From: Lachnoclostridium phytofermentans
GTDB lineage: Bacteria; Bacillota; Clostridia; Lachnospirales; Lachnospiraceae
Direction of reading: 5' to 3'
Length of the DNA stretch: 64,000 nt
NCBI RefSeq assembly: GCF_000733755.1
Contig: NZ_JPOF01000003.1
Span: forward strand, 1,094,501-1,158,500
The position numbers and the translations under genes are program-made. The notes beneath the pieces were generated by a model, which saw nothing but the letters and a program-made list of their open reading frames with translations, was not told where the DNA came from and did not search any database. Positions 7,506 through 16,252 of this stretch are shown here, piece by piece. Within the stretch, counting starts at the first letter, position 1, and each line of letters opens with the position of its first letter.

Positions 7506-9407
7506 CTAACAGTTTTGTAAGAAACGAAGCATTAACCCGGTATATAATAGTTTGGTTACTTCAGAACTTTGATTTTCCTCAAGAGATTTTAACAGAATCG
7601 ATATATCTTTTTCATAAAGAGAGGTATCAATATAATGCTTTACCTCCTCATTTAATATAAGTTTTATTTCTTCGTATATCGATTTTCTCACACGGTCTAT
7701 CTTAAAAATAAAATCTGCACTTTGAACCCCTTTTTTTCGCAAAGTCTCACTAAGAATCTTAGAAGGAATCTTATCCTTCATATATTCCCTAATCAGCCTT
7801 CTCTCCACACCATGGTATACAAATTGATCTTCTGGAAGGTTATAACAAAACTGAATCATCTCTCTGCTTCTTGTTGGGTCCTTAATCAAAACCCCCGTAG
7901 CAAGAGATAGTTTCGTTTCTATCTCACCTATTTGTGAAAGAGCACGTTTTAAATACATATCTTCCTTTACTTCCTTCATCGTAGGGGTATGTAGATTAGC
8001 ATTAATCTTGGCTTTTTTAAATCTTTTCTTCGTGTGATAACATTTCGCTAGTGTCTTATTTTCATAAGTGTGTCCATCATAAGCTCTTCTTTCCACGCTT
8101 TCCTTCGAAAAGATAGGGAATAACAAGGTTACTGTGTTTTTAAACATTCGGCGCTTTGATAACTTGTGGCGTTTCGATAGTTCATTTAATTCTTTACATA
8201 AGGACAATATCTTTCCTCTACGTAATAAACTTTTAAAGTAAATATCAAAATTACCAAAAGATACTGTGGCATTACCATATTGGCCGTTCAATAAAATCTT
8301 GCATCCTTTCTTTGATGCACGTATCATACATTCATAAATCCAATCAATATTTTGAAGTGCTTTATATGGCATCTCTAAGATATTCATCAGTTCTTTAGCA
8401 TTATCCCATGAGTTCTGCCCCTGTAAATCACAAAAATTGCTATCAATATTTCCTATTTCTTTTACGAATTTCTCCACAAGCTCTCGTTCATTTGTTAAAT
8501 AAACACTCTCACGCTGTGTAAGGAATCCCTCCTCTGGAATCGATGTATAGGAGTGTAATACTTTCCCTTTCTCCCTTAGATACTCAGAAGCAATACATGC
8601 AACTGAAGTAGAGTCTAAGCCCCCACTCAACAGAATAGAAACTTCTCCTCGCGTTTGAATGGATTCTTTGATGATTGTTTCATACAGGTCTATAAAATCT
8701 TGCTTGTACTCACCACTCTCCTTCTTTCTTTTATTCTTACTTGGAGACCAGTAGTAGCTTCTAGTTATCTTTCCATCTAAAAATGTTAGTAGCTCTCCAG
8801 GTTCCAGCTTATAAATCCCCTGATAAGGTGTTTCTCTGCATTCTGATGTCATTGCTAAATTATCGATTGCAAGAAAATCTGTAATCCATCGTTTGTTATA
8901 TTCAAATGGTAATCCTACTGCATTTAAGATTCCTTGAAATAGGGTAGAGAAATAAAATTTTTCTCCATCAAAGTGGTAATAAAGACATCTTGCACTGGTT
9001 GGATCAACTGCACATAGTAGCTCCTTGCTTATCGTATTATAGATACAGAAAGAAAAAGATCCATTTAATCTAGATATAAAATTTTTCTTATCCCTCTTAT
9101 AGATTTCAAGTACGATCTCAGTATCAAATATGGTTTTGCTAAGATTAAGTTCTTTTATTAATTCTTCGCAATTATCAAGATATACATCACCAGCAATCAT
9201 CAGATGAGTATCCACCTCATAAATTGGAAGCAAAACTTCCTCATCTCTTCTAATATATGACATGCCACAACCCATCATAATATTTAAATCACTTACCGTA
9301 TGTACCTCATCAAATACACAATTGTGAAATGCTTTTTTCATGCTTTCTGAGGTCTCTTCTACTATCTTATTCCCCTTATCATCTAAGACTCCCCATATTG
9401 CTGACAT
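7506..9407 (-). CDS. asparagine-synthase-like lasso cyclase (C)
   Basis: About 633 residues. The N-terminal glutaminase-like domain starts MSAIWGVL and lacks the Cys2 nucleophile of true asparagine synthetase. The synthetase domain has the PP-loop SGGLDS at residues 261-266. In lasso pathways this enzyme adenylates the Asp/Glu side chain and closes the ring with the N-terminal amine. The absence of Cys2 and the adjacent B2 and precursor genes favour the lasso role over amino acid synthesis. It follows the B2 gene after 80 bases and precedes the precursor by 81 bases, so the genes are probably cotranscribed. Confidence 0.9.
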   Translation of the reverse strand: MSAIWGVLDDKGNKIVEETSESMKKAFHNCVFDEVHTVSDLNIMMGCGMSYIRRDEEVLLPIYEVDTHLMIAGDVYLDNCEELIKELNLSKTIFDTEIVLEIYKRDKKNFISRLNGSFSFCIYNTISKELLCAVDPTSARCLYYHFDGEKFYFSTLFQGILNAVGLPFEYNKRWITDFLAIDNLAMTSECRETPYQGIYKLEPGELLTFLDGKITRSYYWSPSKNKRKKESGEYKQDFIDLYETIIKESIQTRGEVSILLSGGLDSTSVACIASEYLREKGKVLHSYTSIPEEGFLTQRESVYLTNERELVEKFVKEIGNIDSNFCDLQGQNSWDNAKELMNILEMPYKALQNIDWIYECMIRASKKGCKILLNGQYGNATVSFGNFDIYFKSLLRRGKILSLCKELNELSKRHKLSKRRMFKNTVTLLFPIFSKESVERRAYDGHTYENKTLAKCYHTKKRFKKAKINANLHTPTMKEVKEDMYLKRALSQIGEIETKLSLATGVLIKDPTRSREMIQFCYNLPEDQFVYHGVERRLIREYMKDKIPSKILSETLRKKGVQSADFIFKIDRVRKSIYEEIKLILNEEVKHYIDTSLYEKDISILLKSLEENQSSEVTKLLYTGLMLRFLQNC

Positions 9408-9487
9408 AGATAGCCTCCAATCAATTGTAATTTATTTCCATTTTATAACAAGAAACAATCCTTGTCCATCCCTTTTTAACACTTCTA

Positions 9488-9937
9488 TCACATCTCATAT
9501 TGCGTACCATAAGTTGCTACTTTTGCATATCCTTCTCCATCTCCTCCCGATAAATAAAAAGAACCACAGCGAATCCATGCATGAGCCCTTAGTTCCTCCT
9601 CTTGCTTCATGACACCAAGGTAGAGAGTTGTTGGTATTTTGTGACGGCTGAGAATCCTTCGAATTGTTAATGCTCGTACTAAACATTTACTCTCCCAAGG
9701 AGTTTTGCTACTTACTCGATTTACCACTTGAGCAACATTTCGTACATAACTACTCTGCATGATATCTTCTTTAAAATCTGTCTCCAATCCAGCTATTCCA
9801 AAAAAACGTTCCAACTTTTTCATAGGTATTAATAAAATACACAATCGATACATTCCACAATAGTATAGTGCTTGGATGGTAAGACATTTATGATGATTGT
9901 ATTTTAAAAAATATTGTAACCTTTTAAACACTTTCAT
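9488..9937 (-). CDS. lasso peptide B2 leader protease (transglutaminase-like)
   Basis: About 149 residues, the normal size of stand-alone B2 proteins. The catalytic Cys is in SKCLVRAL (Cys85) and the His in AHAWIRCG (His119), with an acidic residue in the following GGDGEG segment, the order seen in the transglutaminase-like B2 family. It cuts the leader after recognition by the RRE protein. It is the first gene of the B2-cyclase-precursor-kinase-exporter series. No RRE domain is fused to it, so a separate B1 is needed, supplied probably by the 994-1284 gene. Confidence 0.9.
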   Translation of the reverse strand: MKVFKRLQYFLKYNHHKCLTIQALYYCGMYRLCILLIPMKKLERFFGIAGLETDFKEDIMQSSYVRNVAQVVNRVSSKTPWESKCLVRALTIRRILSRHKIPTTLYLGVMKQEEELRAHAWIRCGSFYLSGGDGEGYAKVATYGTQYEM

Positions 9938-10031
9938 TTGGCACTCCCTTTCACTTTTCTATTCCATAAGGTTTCAAAATACGTTTCCTTAGTCTTGGAT
10001 GTTCCAGATTCCCACACCGTTATGGCTATTT

Positions 10032-10051
10032 TTCAGAAGAATTCAGAAGAA
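10032..10051. promoter_or_regulatory. two adjacent 10-bp direct repeats upstream of the lasso genes
   Basis: TTCAGAAGAA occurs twice in direct succession, about 95 bases before the B2 start codon and just upstream of the divergent metallophosphoesterase promoter. A ten-base period places both units on one face of the helix, as in OmpR-type sites. The nearby OmpR-type regulator is an obvious candidate, but this is inference. Confidence 0.4.
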
Positions 10052-10067
10052 TTATTCTATGCCTTCA

Positions 10068-10096
10068 TTGTATTTTGATACCTCTTATGATATAAT
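10068..10096 (+). promoter_or_regulatory. promoter of the metallophosphoesterase gene
   Basis: TTGTAT, a 17-base spacer and a consensus TATAAT, followed 30 bases later by AAAGGAG and the start codon at 10138. Confidence 0.7.
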
Positions 10097-10137
10097 ATAA
10101 TATATTTACATATTTTTACAGTATTAAAGGAGAAACT

Positions 10138-10938
10138 ATGAAAAAAAAATTTATAATTATTCTCTTTATGATACTGCTACTGTTTTATACATTGCGTGGC
10201 TTTATAGGAAACTTAAAAATTACTTACTATCAGTACTATAAGAATACTCTACCAGAGGATTTGAACCATTTTCGTATTGTTCAGCTGTCCGACTTTCATT
10301 TAAAAGAATTTGGAAAACAACAGAGTAAACTAATTTCTATGATAGCGCAATGTGAACCAAATCTCATTGTTCTGACAGGAGATATGATCAATAAGGATGC
10401 TACCCACTTTGAAGAACTTAAATTTTTATTGGAAGGAATTCATAAGCTTGCACCGATCTATGCGGTAACTGGAAATCATGAAGAAGAATCACCATACAAA
10501 AATAAATTGCGGAATCTATATCTTGAATACGATGTCATGATGTTAGAAAATACTACAAAAACGATAACCTTTGGTAATGCAACACTCTATCTGCATGGCT
10601 TTCACTATTCTTGGAACTTAACAAAACCGAAACGTATCGAGAAGAAGGCCAATGAATTTCATCTCTTATTATTTCATGATGCACAAAGAATTGAAGTTTT
10701 AAGTAATTTTAATTATGATATGATTCTCTGTGGACATACTCATGGAGGGATTGTACGCCTCCCATTCCTTGGAGGAATCATTGGAAATCACGGAGATATA
10801 TTACCAAAATACGATTATGGAGAATACCAAATTGGAAACACAGTTAGTATCGTAAGCAGTGGTTTGGGGAATTCCAATGTTCCACGCTTTTATAATCCAC
10901 CAGAAATTGTTTGTATTGAACTTAATAAAACAAAATGA
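10138..10938 (+). CDS. membrane-anchored calcineurin-like metallophosphoesterase
   Basis: About 266 residues. One N-terminal hydrophobic segment (residues 4-20) is followed by the metal-binding motifs in order: SDFH, LTGDMIN, GNHEEE, FHDA and GHTHGG. This order and the single anchor resemble YkuE-type phosphoesterases, which act at the outer face of the membrane, in some cases on phosphorylated lipids. The substrate cannot be read from sequence. A good promoter and AAAGGAG site precede it. The GH5 gene follows after 92 bases and has its own ribosome site, so the two may or may not share a transcript. Confidence 0.88.
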   Translation: MKKKFIIILFMILLLFYTLRGFIGNLKITYYQYYKNTLPEDLNHFRIVQLSDFHLKEFGKQQSKLISMIAQCEPNLIVLTGDMINKDATHFEELKFLLEGIHKLAPIYAVTGNHEEESPYKNKLRNLYLEYDVMMLENTTKTITFGNATLYLHGFHYSWNLTKPKRIEKKANEFHLLLFHDAQRIEVLSNFNYDMILCGHTHGGIVRLPFLGGIIGNHGDILPKYDYGEYQIGNTVSIVSSGLGNSNVPRFYNPPEIVCIELNKTK

Positions 10939-11030
10939 TACCATTAAAATCCCACACCACTTCTTAAAGTTATGTATTATCAAATTTAATTTTCTTTTAT
11001 TAAAGTTACTACAAAAGGAGTGGATATCCT

Positions 11031-12713
11031 ATGAAAGAAAAAAAAGAACAATCTATTATTATAATCCTTTCCTGCATATTAGTACTTCTCCTTGTGACCT
11101 ACCTCATACCACAAAAAGAAGGTAGCAAAGATCAAGAAATCACCCCTGTACCAGATGAGCAGAAGAAAACTCTGATTGAAGATGAGACTTCTTTTAACTA
11201 CTCAATCATGAAAGACATCAATGCAGCCGATTTAGTCCGTGCGATGAAGGTTGGTTGGAATCTTGGAAACACTTTTGATTCTTATAGTATCGAAGGTTAT
11301 CCAGAGGAAATCAAAGCCAAATATCATTACCAACTAATTTCTACATACTCCTCCTCTCCATATACTAACTGGAATTCCTCTGATAAGGTAACATTTGATT
11401 CGAATGGTTATGCCGAGCTGACATGGGACCTCTCTAAGATTATATCTTCCGATTCCACACAATATGGTTCCATTGGATTACAGATATTCAATTTTCGTAT
11501 AGGACCTACGGGGGAAAGCCGACTTATTATAGAGATTAAAGATGCTATCCTTACATTTTCAGACGGAACTTCAATTACCCTTGAAGAGTTCCTTGGTACT
11601 CATGAATTAATGATGAATCTTGGTGTTGCAAAATTCTATCCAGAAATTTTTGCCCTTTCTAACTTTTCGACAGCTACACTAAAGACGGCAGTCCTTTCTC
11701 TAAAGGTTCAGATTACTAATTATCTCTCACCAGAATTCATAAAATCAAAATCCTCTTACTATGAAACTCTATGGTATAACCCGATAACAACTAACGAGAT
11801 GATATCCTTTATCAAACAAAGTGGTTTTGGTGCTATTCGAATTCCGATTACCTATCGCAATCATATTGATTCCTCTACGAATACCATTGATTCTGACTGG
11901 CTAGATCGCATTGAAGAAGTGATTCAATATGCCCTCCGAAATGACCTATACTGTATTATTAATCTTCATCATGATGTCGGTTCCAATGGTTGGTTAAGAG
12001 CAGATCTTAAGAATTATGAGCTTAATTCAAAAAAATTTGCTTCTCTGTGGAATCAGATTGCCACTAGATTTCAAAAATATAATGAACATCTAATATTCGA
12101 GGGATTTAATGAGATATTAAACGAAACAAATGAATGGGATAATCCAACGAAAGAGGATTTATCGGTTGTAAACAAGTTAAATCAACTCTTTGTCGATACC
12201 GTTAGACTAACAGGTGGTAATAATACTTCTCGTTGTCTCATTGTAAGTACTTATGGTGCCACTTGGAACAAAAAAGTCTTGAGTGCATTTGAACTCCCCA
12301 CGGATAACATTGCCAACCGCCTGATTGTTTCAGTTCATGCCTATGAACCGAAGCAATTTTGTTTACAGGAATCTTTGCTAAGTAATAAGAAAGAATCATC
12401 AATCTTTCGAGATAACGAAGATAACCTCCTAATAGAACAGCTTTTTATCTCCTTAGAACAAACCTTTGTTTCCAATCATATTCCCGTCATCATTGGAGAG
12501 TTTGCCTCCTTCCATAAAAATAACTGTGCTGACCGAGCTAAACATGCAAAAAGCTATATTTCTTATGGCAAACAATATCATATTACTTGCTTTTGGTGGG
12601 ATAGCGGAGGTCAGTGTAACATTATTAATTCAATCGAAAATAGCTGTCTCTTAGATCGTTATAATCTCACTTGGAACTTTCCTGAAATAGTGAATGCCCT
12701 TTGTACAAAATAA
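11031..12713 (+). CDS. GH5 endoglucanase-type glycosidase with an inserted domain, membrane anchored
   Basis: About 560 residues. A signal anchor spans residues 8-26. The GH5 barrel begins at VGWNLGNTFDS (about 78) and resumes at ETLWYNPITTNEM after an extra segment of roughly 165 residues rich in beta-type sequence. Then come RIPITY, NLHHD, the acid/base Glu in FEGFNEI, HAYEP and the nucleophile Glu in IIGEFAS. The enzyme should cut beta-1,4-glucan or a related polysaccharide at the cell surface. The insert could be a carbohydrate-binding module. A hairpin overlapping the stop codon ends the gene. Exact substrate is unknown. Confidence 0.9.
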   Translation: MKEKKEQSIIIILSCILVLLLVTYLIPQKEGSKDQEITPVPDEQKKTLIEDETSFNYSIMKDINAADLVRAMKVGWNLGNTFDSYSIEGYPEEIKAKYHYQLISTYSSSPYTNWNSSDKVTFDSNGYAELTWDLSKIISSDSTQYGSIGLQIFNFRIGPTGESRLIIEIKDAILTFSDGTSITLEEFLGTHELMMNLGVAKFYPEIFALSNFSTATLKTAVLSLKVQITNYLSPEFIKSKSSYYETLWYNPITTNEMISFIKQSGFGAIRIPITYRNHIDSSTNTIDSDWLDRIEEVIQYALRNDLYCIINLHHDVGSNGWLRADLKNYELNSKKFASLWNQIATRFQKYNEHLIFEGFNEILNETNEWDNPTKEDLSVVNKLNQLFVDTVRLTGGNNTSRCLIVSTYGATWNKKVLSAFELPTDNIANRLIVSVHAYEPKQFCLQESLLSNKKESSIFRDNEDNLLIEQLFISLEQTFVSNHIPVIIGEFASFHKNNCADRAKHAKSYISYGKQYHITCFWWDSGGQCNIINSIENSCLLDRYNLTWNFPEIVNALCTK

Positions 12714-12735
12714 GCTACCGTACAAGGGCATTTTC
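12695..12735. terminator. hairpin terminator between GH5 and GT32 genes
   Basis: TGCCC-TT-GTAC pairs with GTACAAGGGCA (one bulged T) and is followed by TTTTCTT on the plus strand. It overlaps the last codons of the GH5 gene and lies directly beyond the stop of the convergent exopolysaccharide operon. Confidence 0.6.
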
Positions 12736-12739
12736 TTGA

Positions 12740-13561
12740 TTAGCTTTCTCTATATTCTTTTAAATGCTTTTGGTGTATCGAATAATTCGGAATATGATAC
12801 AATAACTTCTTATAGGTTCTATGCTTAATTACGGAATCCATATGTATCAGTGGAACAATCGATGCCAATCCTTTGATTCCTCTTTTTATCCTTTTCTTTA
12901 TACTACTGGCATCCTTTTTCCAGCTCCCCTCACAGTGGTGAATACTATATCCCTTTCCAATGATAGGACCAATCTCAAATATATCTTTTGGAAAAATACG
13001 AATATTTTTAAATACCTGATATTTACCGTGAATACGAAACTCCGGAAAATATTCTTGCATCGCTCGTGTCATTAATCCATTGTTATTAACGAATACCTCA
13101 TCAGGCAATAATTTCGCTGTAAATCCTTGATAAAACAATTTATTATCGAGCACTTTAAACTCTATTCCAGTATAAACATCTAGGAGATATTTTAGAAATG
13201 GATGGTTTTCTTTACATCCAATCACTGCAGTACCAATGATAGAATCGTAAATAAAGCCAAGAAACATATCGCTATCCAAGAGATCATCCAAAGATTTTTT
13301 TAGTTCAACATCAGTATCTAGGTAGATTCCTCCTTCCAGGTATAACGCTTTCAAACGAAAGTAATCACTGACAAAAGCCCAATTCCCCAGCTCGTAAGCT
13401 TTTTTTACAAACTCATTTTCCTGAAAGTCACAATTTGTTTCGTTCCATTCTTTTATTTGGTATCCAACACACTTTTTCCAAGAATCTATGCAACGAACGA
13501 GTCTTTTCGGTTTTTTAGCAGACCCAAACCAACAGTAATGTATAATTTTTGATATCGCCAT
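12740..13561 (-). CDS. glycosyltransferase, DXD sugar-binding family (GT32-like)
   Basis: About 273 residues starting MAISKIIHYCWFG, the usual opening of capsular GT32-like enzymes. The segment WAFVSDYFRLKALYLEGGIYLDTDVE contains the DxD metal and nucleotide-sugar site. It should add a sugar to the lipid-linked repeat unit in the cytoplasm. It is the last gene of the exopolysaccharide operon, and its ATG directly follows the stop codon of the upstream Fe-S protein gene. Donor and acceptor are unknown. Confidence 0.88.
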   Translation of the reverse strand: MAISKIIHYCWFGSAKKPKRLVRCIDSWKKCVGYQIKEWNETNCDFQENEFVKKAYELGNWAFVSDYFRLKALYLEGGIYLDTDVELKKSLDDLLDSDMFLGFIYDSIIGTAVIGCKENHPFLKYLLDVYTGIEFKVLDNKLFYQGFTAKLLPDEVFVNNNGLMTRAMQEYFPEFRIHGKYQVFKNIRIFPKDIFEIGPIIGKGYSIHHCEGSWKKDASSIKKRIKRGIKGLASIVPLIHMDSVIKHRTYKKLLYHIPNYSIHQKHLKEYRES

Positions 13562-14761
13562 CTAGCCCATCTCCTTTCTAACTTTCTTTAGCGTTTGACT
13601 CAATCCACCCACACATTTCTTAAGTCTACCAACGATAAGCTTAGTATAAACTCTATACTTTGCCCCTAAAACTCCACCAGGCATTATCTTTACTATCCCA
13701 GATACCCCGACTTCCTTATACAGCCTCCAAAAATCCTCTCGATTACTTGGCTTAATACAAGGATGTTTTAACTGCGGCTGTAAATAGTCTTCCTTAGAAC
13801 AGTCAAGAAACTCTACATCCGAGAGAATCTGGTGAAACAAATTAAGCCCCTTCTTCGTATGTATCAGCACTATAGACATCCCCTTGTTATCCATGTTTTT
13901 TTTCATAATGGAGTCAATTCCCCAAAAATCACCGATTGTGATATCGGAACGCCTTTCAATGGAAGCGTACTGACATTCGTAGCAATAAGGACGTTGAATG
14001 CAATCTGTTTGATATATTTTTGAAAAAAGATTGGAATATTTCTTTTTATTCTTTATTTGAAAAGATTCGATATTAGCTTTCCAGCCAAAAGCCTCCTTAT
14101 CTCGAAATTGATAACGCTTGATTTTTTCCTCAAACAAATCAACTAGAAAATTTTGATACTCCTCAAATACCAAAGAACTAGGTACTCCATGGCAGATTAT
14201 GTCACAGAGGTAAAGATTTTCATAATCTTTCCCTAAAAAACTATCTACCGCGGCTATTTGACAACCGGTCCCCGTAAAAAGCACTTTTCTTCCCTCTTCT
14301 AGATCAGTTCGAATCCAATGATAACAACCTGATATGTCACTTTGAAGATACTTTGATCCCCTTAGCTGGTCGCGTTCTTCTTTGGATACAACACGACGAT
14401 GAATTACCTTTCCTAACTCCTGCTCCCAGCAAGCCCCATAGATAACCCCTCCCATTGCCAGGATAACATCAGAAAAAGCAGTGAAAGCTCCGCCAGAACG
14501 ACTTAAAATACGTACTTTATTTTGTTTGTGTTTTACTCCATATGCTAAGGTTTGTGTAATATCTTTTTTTATCTTATTCTCCTTAAGAGGGCAAATACTG
14601 ATGCAGCGTTTACAACCGATACAATCATCCAGTGAAATCTTAGGATATAAAAATCCCTCTTCATCCATCTTCATTGTAATCGCTTTGGTAGGACAACAAA
14701 CGGCACATGCTGCACAACCACAGCATGGATCAAGTTCTATTCCCATTTTATTTTCCTGCAT
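13562..14761 (-). CDS. F420-hydrogenase beta-subunit-like Fe-S protein of polysaccharide loci
   Basis: About 399 residues. Two 4Fe-4S motifs lie near the N-terminus: CCGCAACAVCCP and CIGCKRCISICP. The remainder matches the coenzyme F420 hydrogenase/dehydrogenase beta-subunit pattern, including GTGCQIAAV and CDIICHGVPS. Members of this family are often found next to polysaccharide pyruvyl transferases in capsule clusters, as here, though their reaction there is not settled. It is unlikely to use F420 in this organism. The start has GGAGG six bases upstream. Confidence 0.85.
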   Translation of the reverse strand: MQENKMGIELDPCCGCAACAVCCPTKAITMKMDEEGFLYPKISLDDCIGCKRCISICPLKENKIKKDITQTLAYGVKHKQNKVRILSRSGGAFTAFSDVILAMGGVIYGACWEQELGKVIHRRVVSKEERDQLRGSKYLQSDISGCYHWIRTDLEEGRKVLFTGTGCQIAAVDSFLGKDYENLYLCDIICHGVPSSLVFEEYQNFLVDLFEEKIKRYQFRDKEAFGWKANIESFQIKNKKKYSNLFSKIYQTDCIQRPYCYECQYASIERRSDITIGDFWGIDSIMKKNMDNKGMSIVLIHTKKGLNLFHQILSDVEFLDCSKEDYLQPQLKHPCIKPSNREDFWRLYKEVGVSGIVKIMPGGVLGAKYRVYTKLIVGRLKKCVGGLSQTLKKVRKEMG

Positions 14762-14820
14762 ATACTACCTCCTAATGAGAATTGTCTTCCATAGTTCCTA
14801 AGTATGCTTCACATCGCATT

Positions 14821-16173
14821 TTACAATTTAATTTCGAATATACCTGTTGGTTCTATCAACTTTCGTAATAACCCTGATGCTACCCAAAGGATGACAAGTG
14901 TTATCGTCATTCTTAAGAAAAACTTAGTCCAAGCAATTCCAATCGCTTCATAAATAATGCAATAATAAATCAAATAAGAGATACAGGTTACGATTGTCAT
15001 TAAAGTTAGCGCAGTATATATATTCTTAAAAATACCCGCGCCAATCACAAACCCTAATACACTGAATACTGTTTGTAATAAAAGCCATACCATTGCGTAT
15101 TTCTGTTTATTAATAAGGGTTGTAATCCCTTGTACCGTAAGGGATAAAAAGGTAATAAACCCCTGCACTGCAACGATACGTAGGATAACTCCTGCCATTT
15201 CATAGCCTTCTCCATACATTAAGTTTATAGCAACATCACCCAAGGATACTAGTAATATCGTTGGAATCACTGCTACATTCATAGCCTTATTTATATTACG
15301 ATAGGTAAACGTACCAATTTTTTTGATATCATCTCGAAACTCTGCTCCCACCTGAAAGAAAACTCTTCCCATTGCATTTGCTAATAAATTAATAGGTATA
15401 TTAATTAATTTGTTAGCAAGCGAATAATATCCTAGAATTTCATTACCAAAAAATCCTTTGATTAATAAAGTTGGCATCTGGTTCTTAAATTGAGATAATA
15501 AATTGGTTGGGAGCTCAAAGAGAAAGAAAGGTTTATGTTCTTTGTATAATTTCTCTATAGATTCGAATCGAAACTTAAAAGATGTCTTTGGTAGAAAACG
15601 TTTCATATGTATTACGGTAATTAGCTGTCCAACCATATAACCGATATAGTAACCGTATTGCTTATACCCAAGAATTCCAAGTAAAAATGCTATCATTGAA
15701 TAAGAACCATAATTGATAATCGGATTTAACATTAAAACTTCATAAAACCCTTTTTTATTCAGCCATGTGTAGCAAATCATAATTTGTTTTGAGGTAAAAA
15801 AGAGTATAAAAGTATAGAGAAAGATAAACCAACTATTTTGATAGAGCTGCAATGAAAAAAATATGTCATAAATAGTAATCCCAATTGCTGCAATTCCACT
15901 AATAATGAATGATATCGTTGTTATCGTTTGATATACCATTTTTGATGTCTTCTCATTATCCTCAATCATTAATACATTGGTAAATCCACCATCGGATACC
16001 GAATTGATTAAAGAGGCTAAGGCAAGTAGAAATGAGGATACACCTATTGTAGATGCACCATATATTCTGGTTAGGATAGGAAGACTAATGAACATAATGA
16101 TCTGTCCTAACATAGTACCTGCAGATATTCTTATCACATTTTTCATTCTGTTTGAGCAAAACATAAACTTCAT
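14821..16173 (-). CDS. polysaccharide flippase, Wzx-like
   Basis: About 450 residues with 12 or more hydrophobic segments and the MATE/RfbX N-terminal pattern (ISAGTMLGQIIMFISLPILTRIYG). It should move the lipid-linked repeat unit across the membrane before polymerisation. It is encoded between the pyruvyl transferase and the Fe-S protein. The ATG at 16173 has GGAG eight bases upstream. Confidence 0.9.
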   Translation of the reverse strand: MKFMFCSNRMKNVIRISAGTMLGQIIMFISLPILTRIYGASTIGVSSFLLALASLINSVSDGGFTNVLMIEDNEKTSKMVYQTITTISFIISGIAAIGITIYDIFFSLQLYQNSWFIFLYTFILFFTSKQIMICYTWLNKKGFYEVLMLNPIINYGSYSMIAFLLGILGYKQYGYYIGYMVGQLITVIHMKRFLPKTSFKFRFESIEKLYKEHKPFFLFELPTNLLSQFKNQMPTLLIKGFFGNEILGYYSLANKLINIPINLLANAMGRVFFQVGAEFRDDIKKIGTFTYRNINKAMNVAVIPTILLVSLGDVAINLMYGEGYEMAGVILRIVAVQGFITFLSLTVQGITTLINKQKYAMVWLLLQTVFSVLGFVIGAGIFKNIYTALTLMTIVTCISYLIYYCIIYEAIGIAWTKFFLRMTITLVILWVASGLLRKLIEPTGIFEIKL

Positions 16174-16252
16174 CTATCTATCTCCATTTGTACTTTGTTT
16201 AGTTTTAGTTTCTTTTTATTTCTCCCGAACAAACAATCATTATGAACACTTG

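Noticed and set aside
7506-9407. True asparagine synthetase (asnB)
   Set aside because: Cys2 needed for glutamine hydrolysis is absent, and the gene is flanked by the B2 and precursor genes, so the lasso cyclase role fits better.
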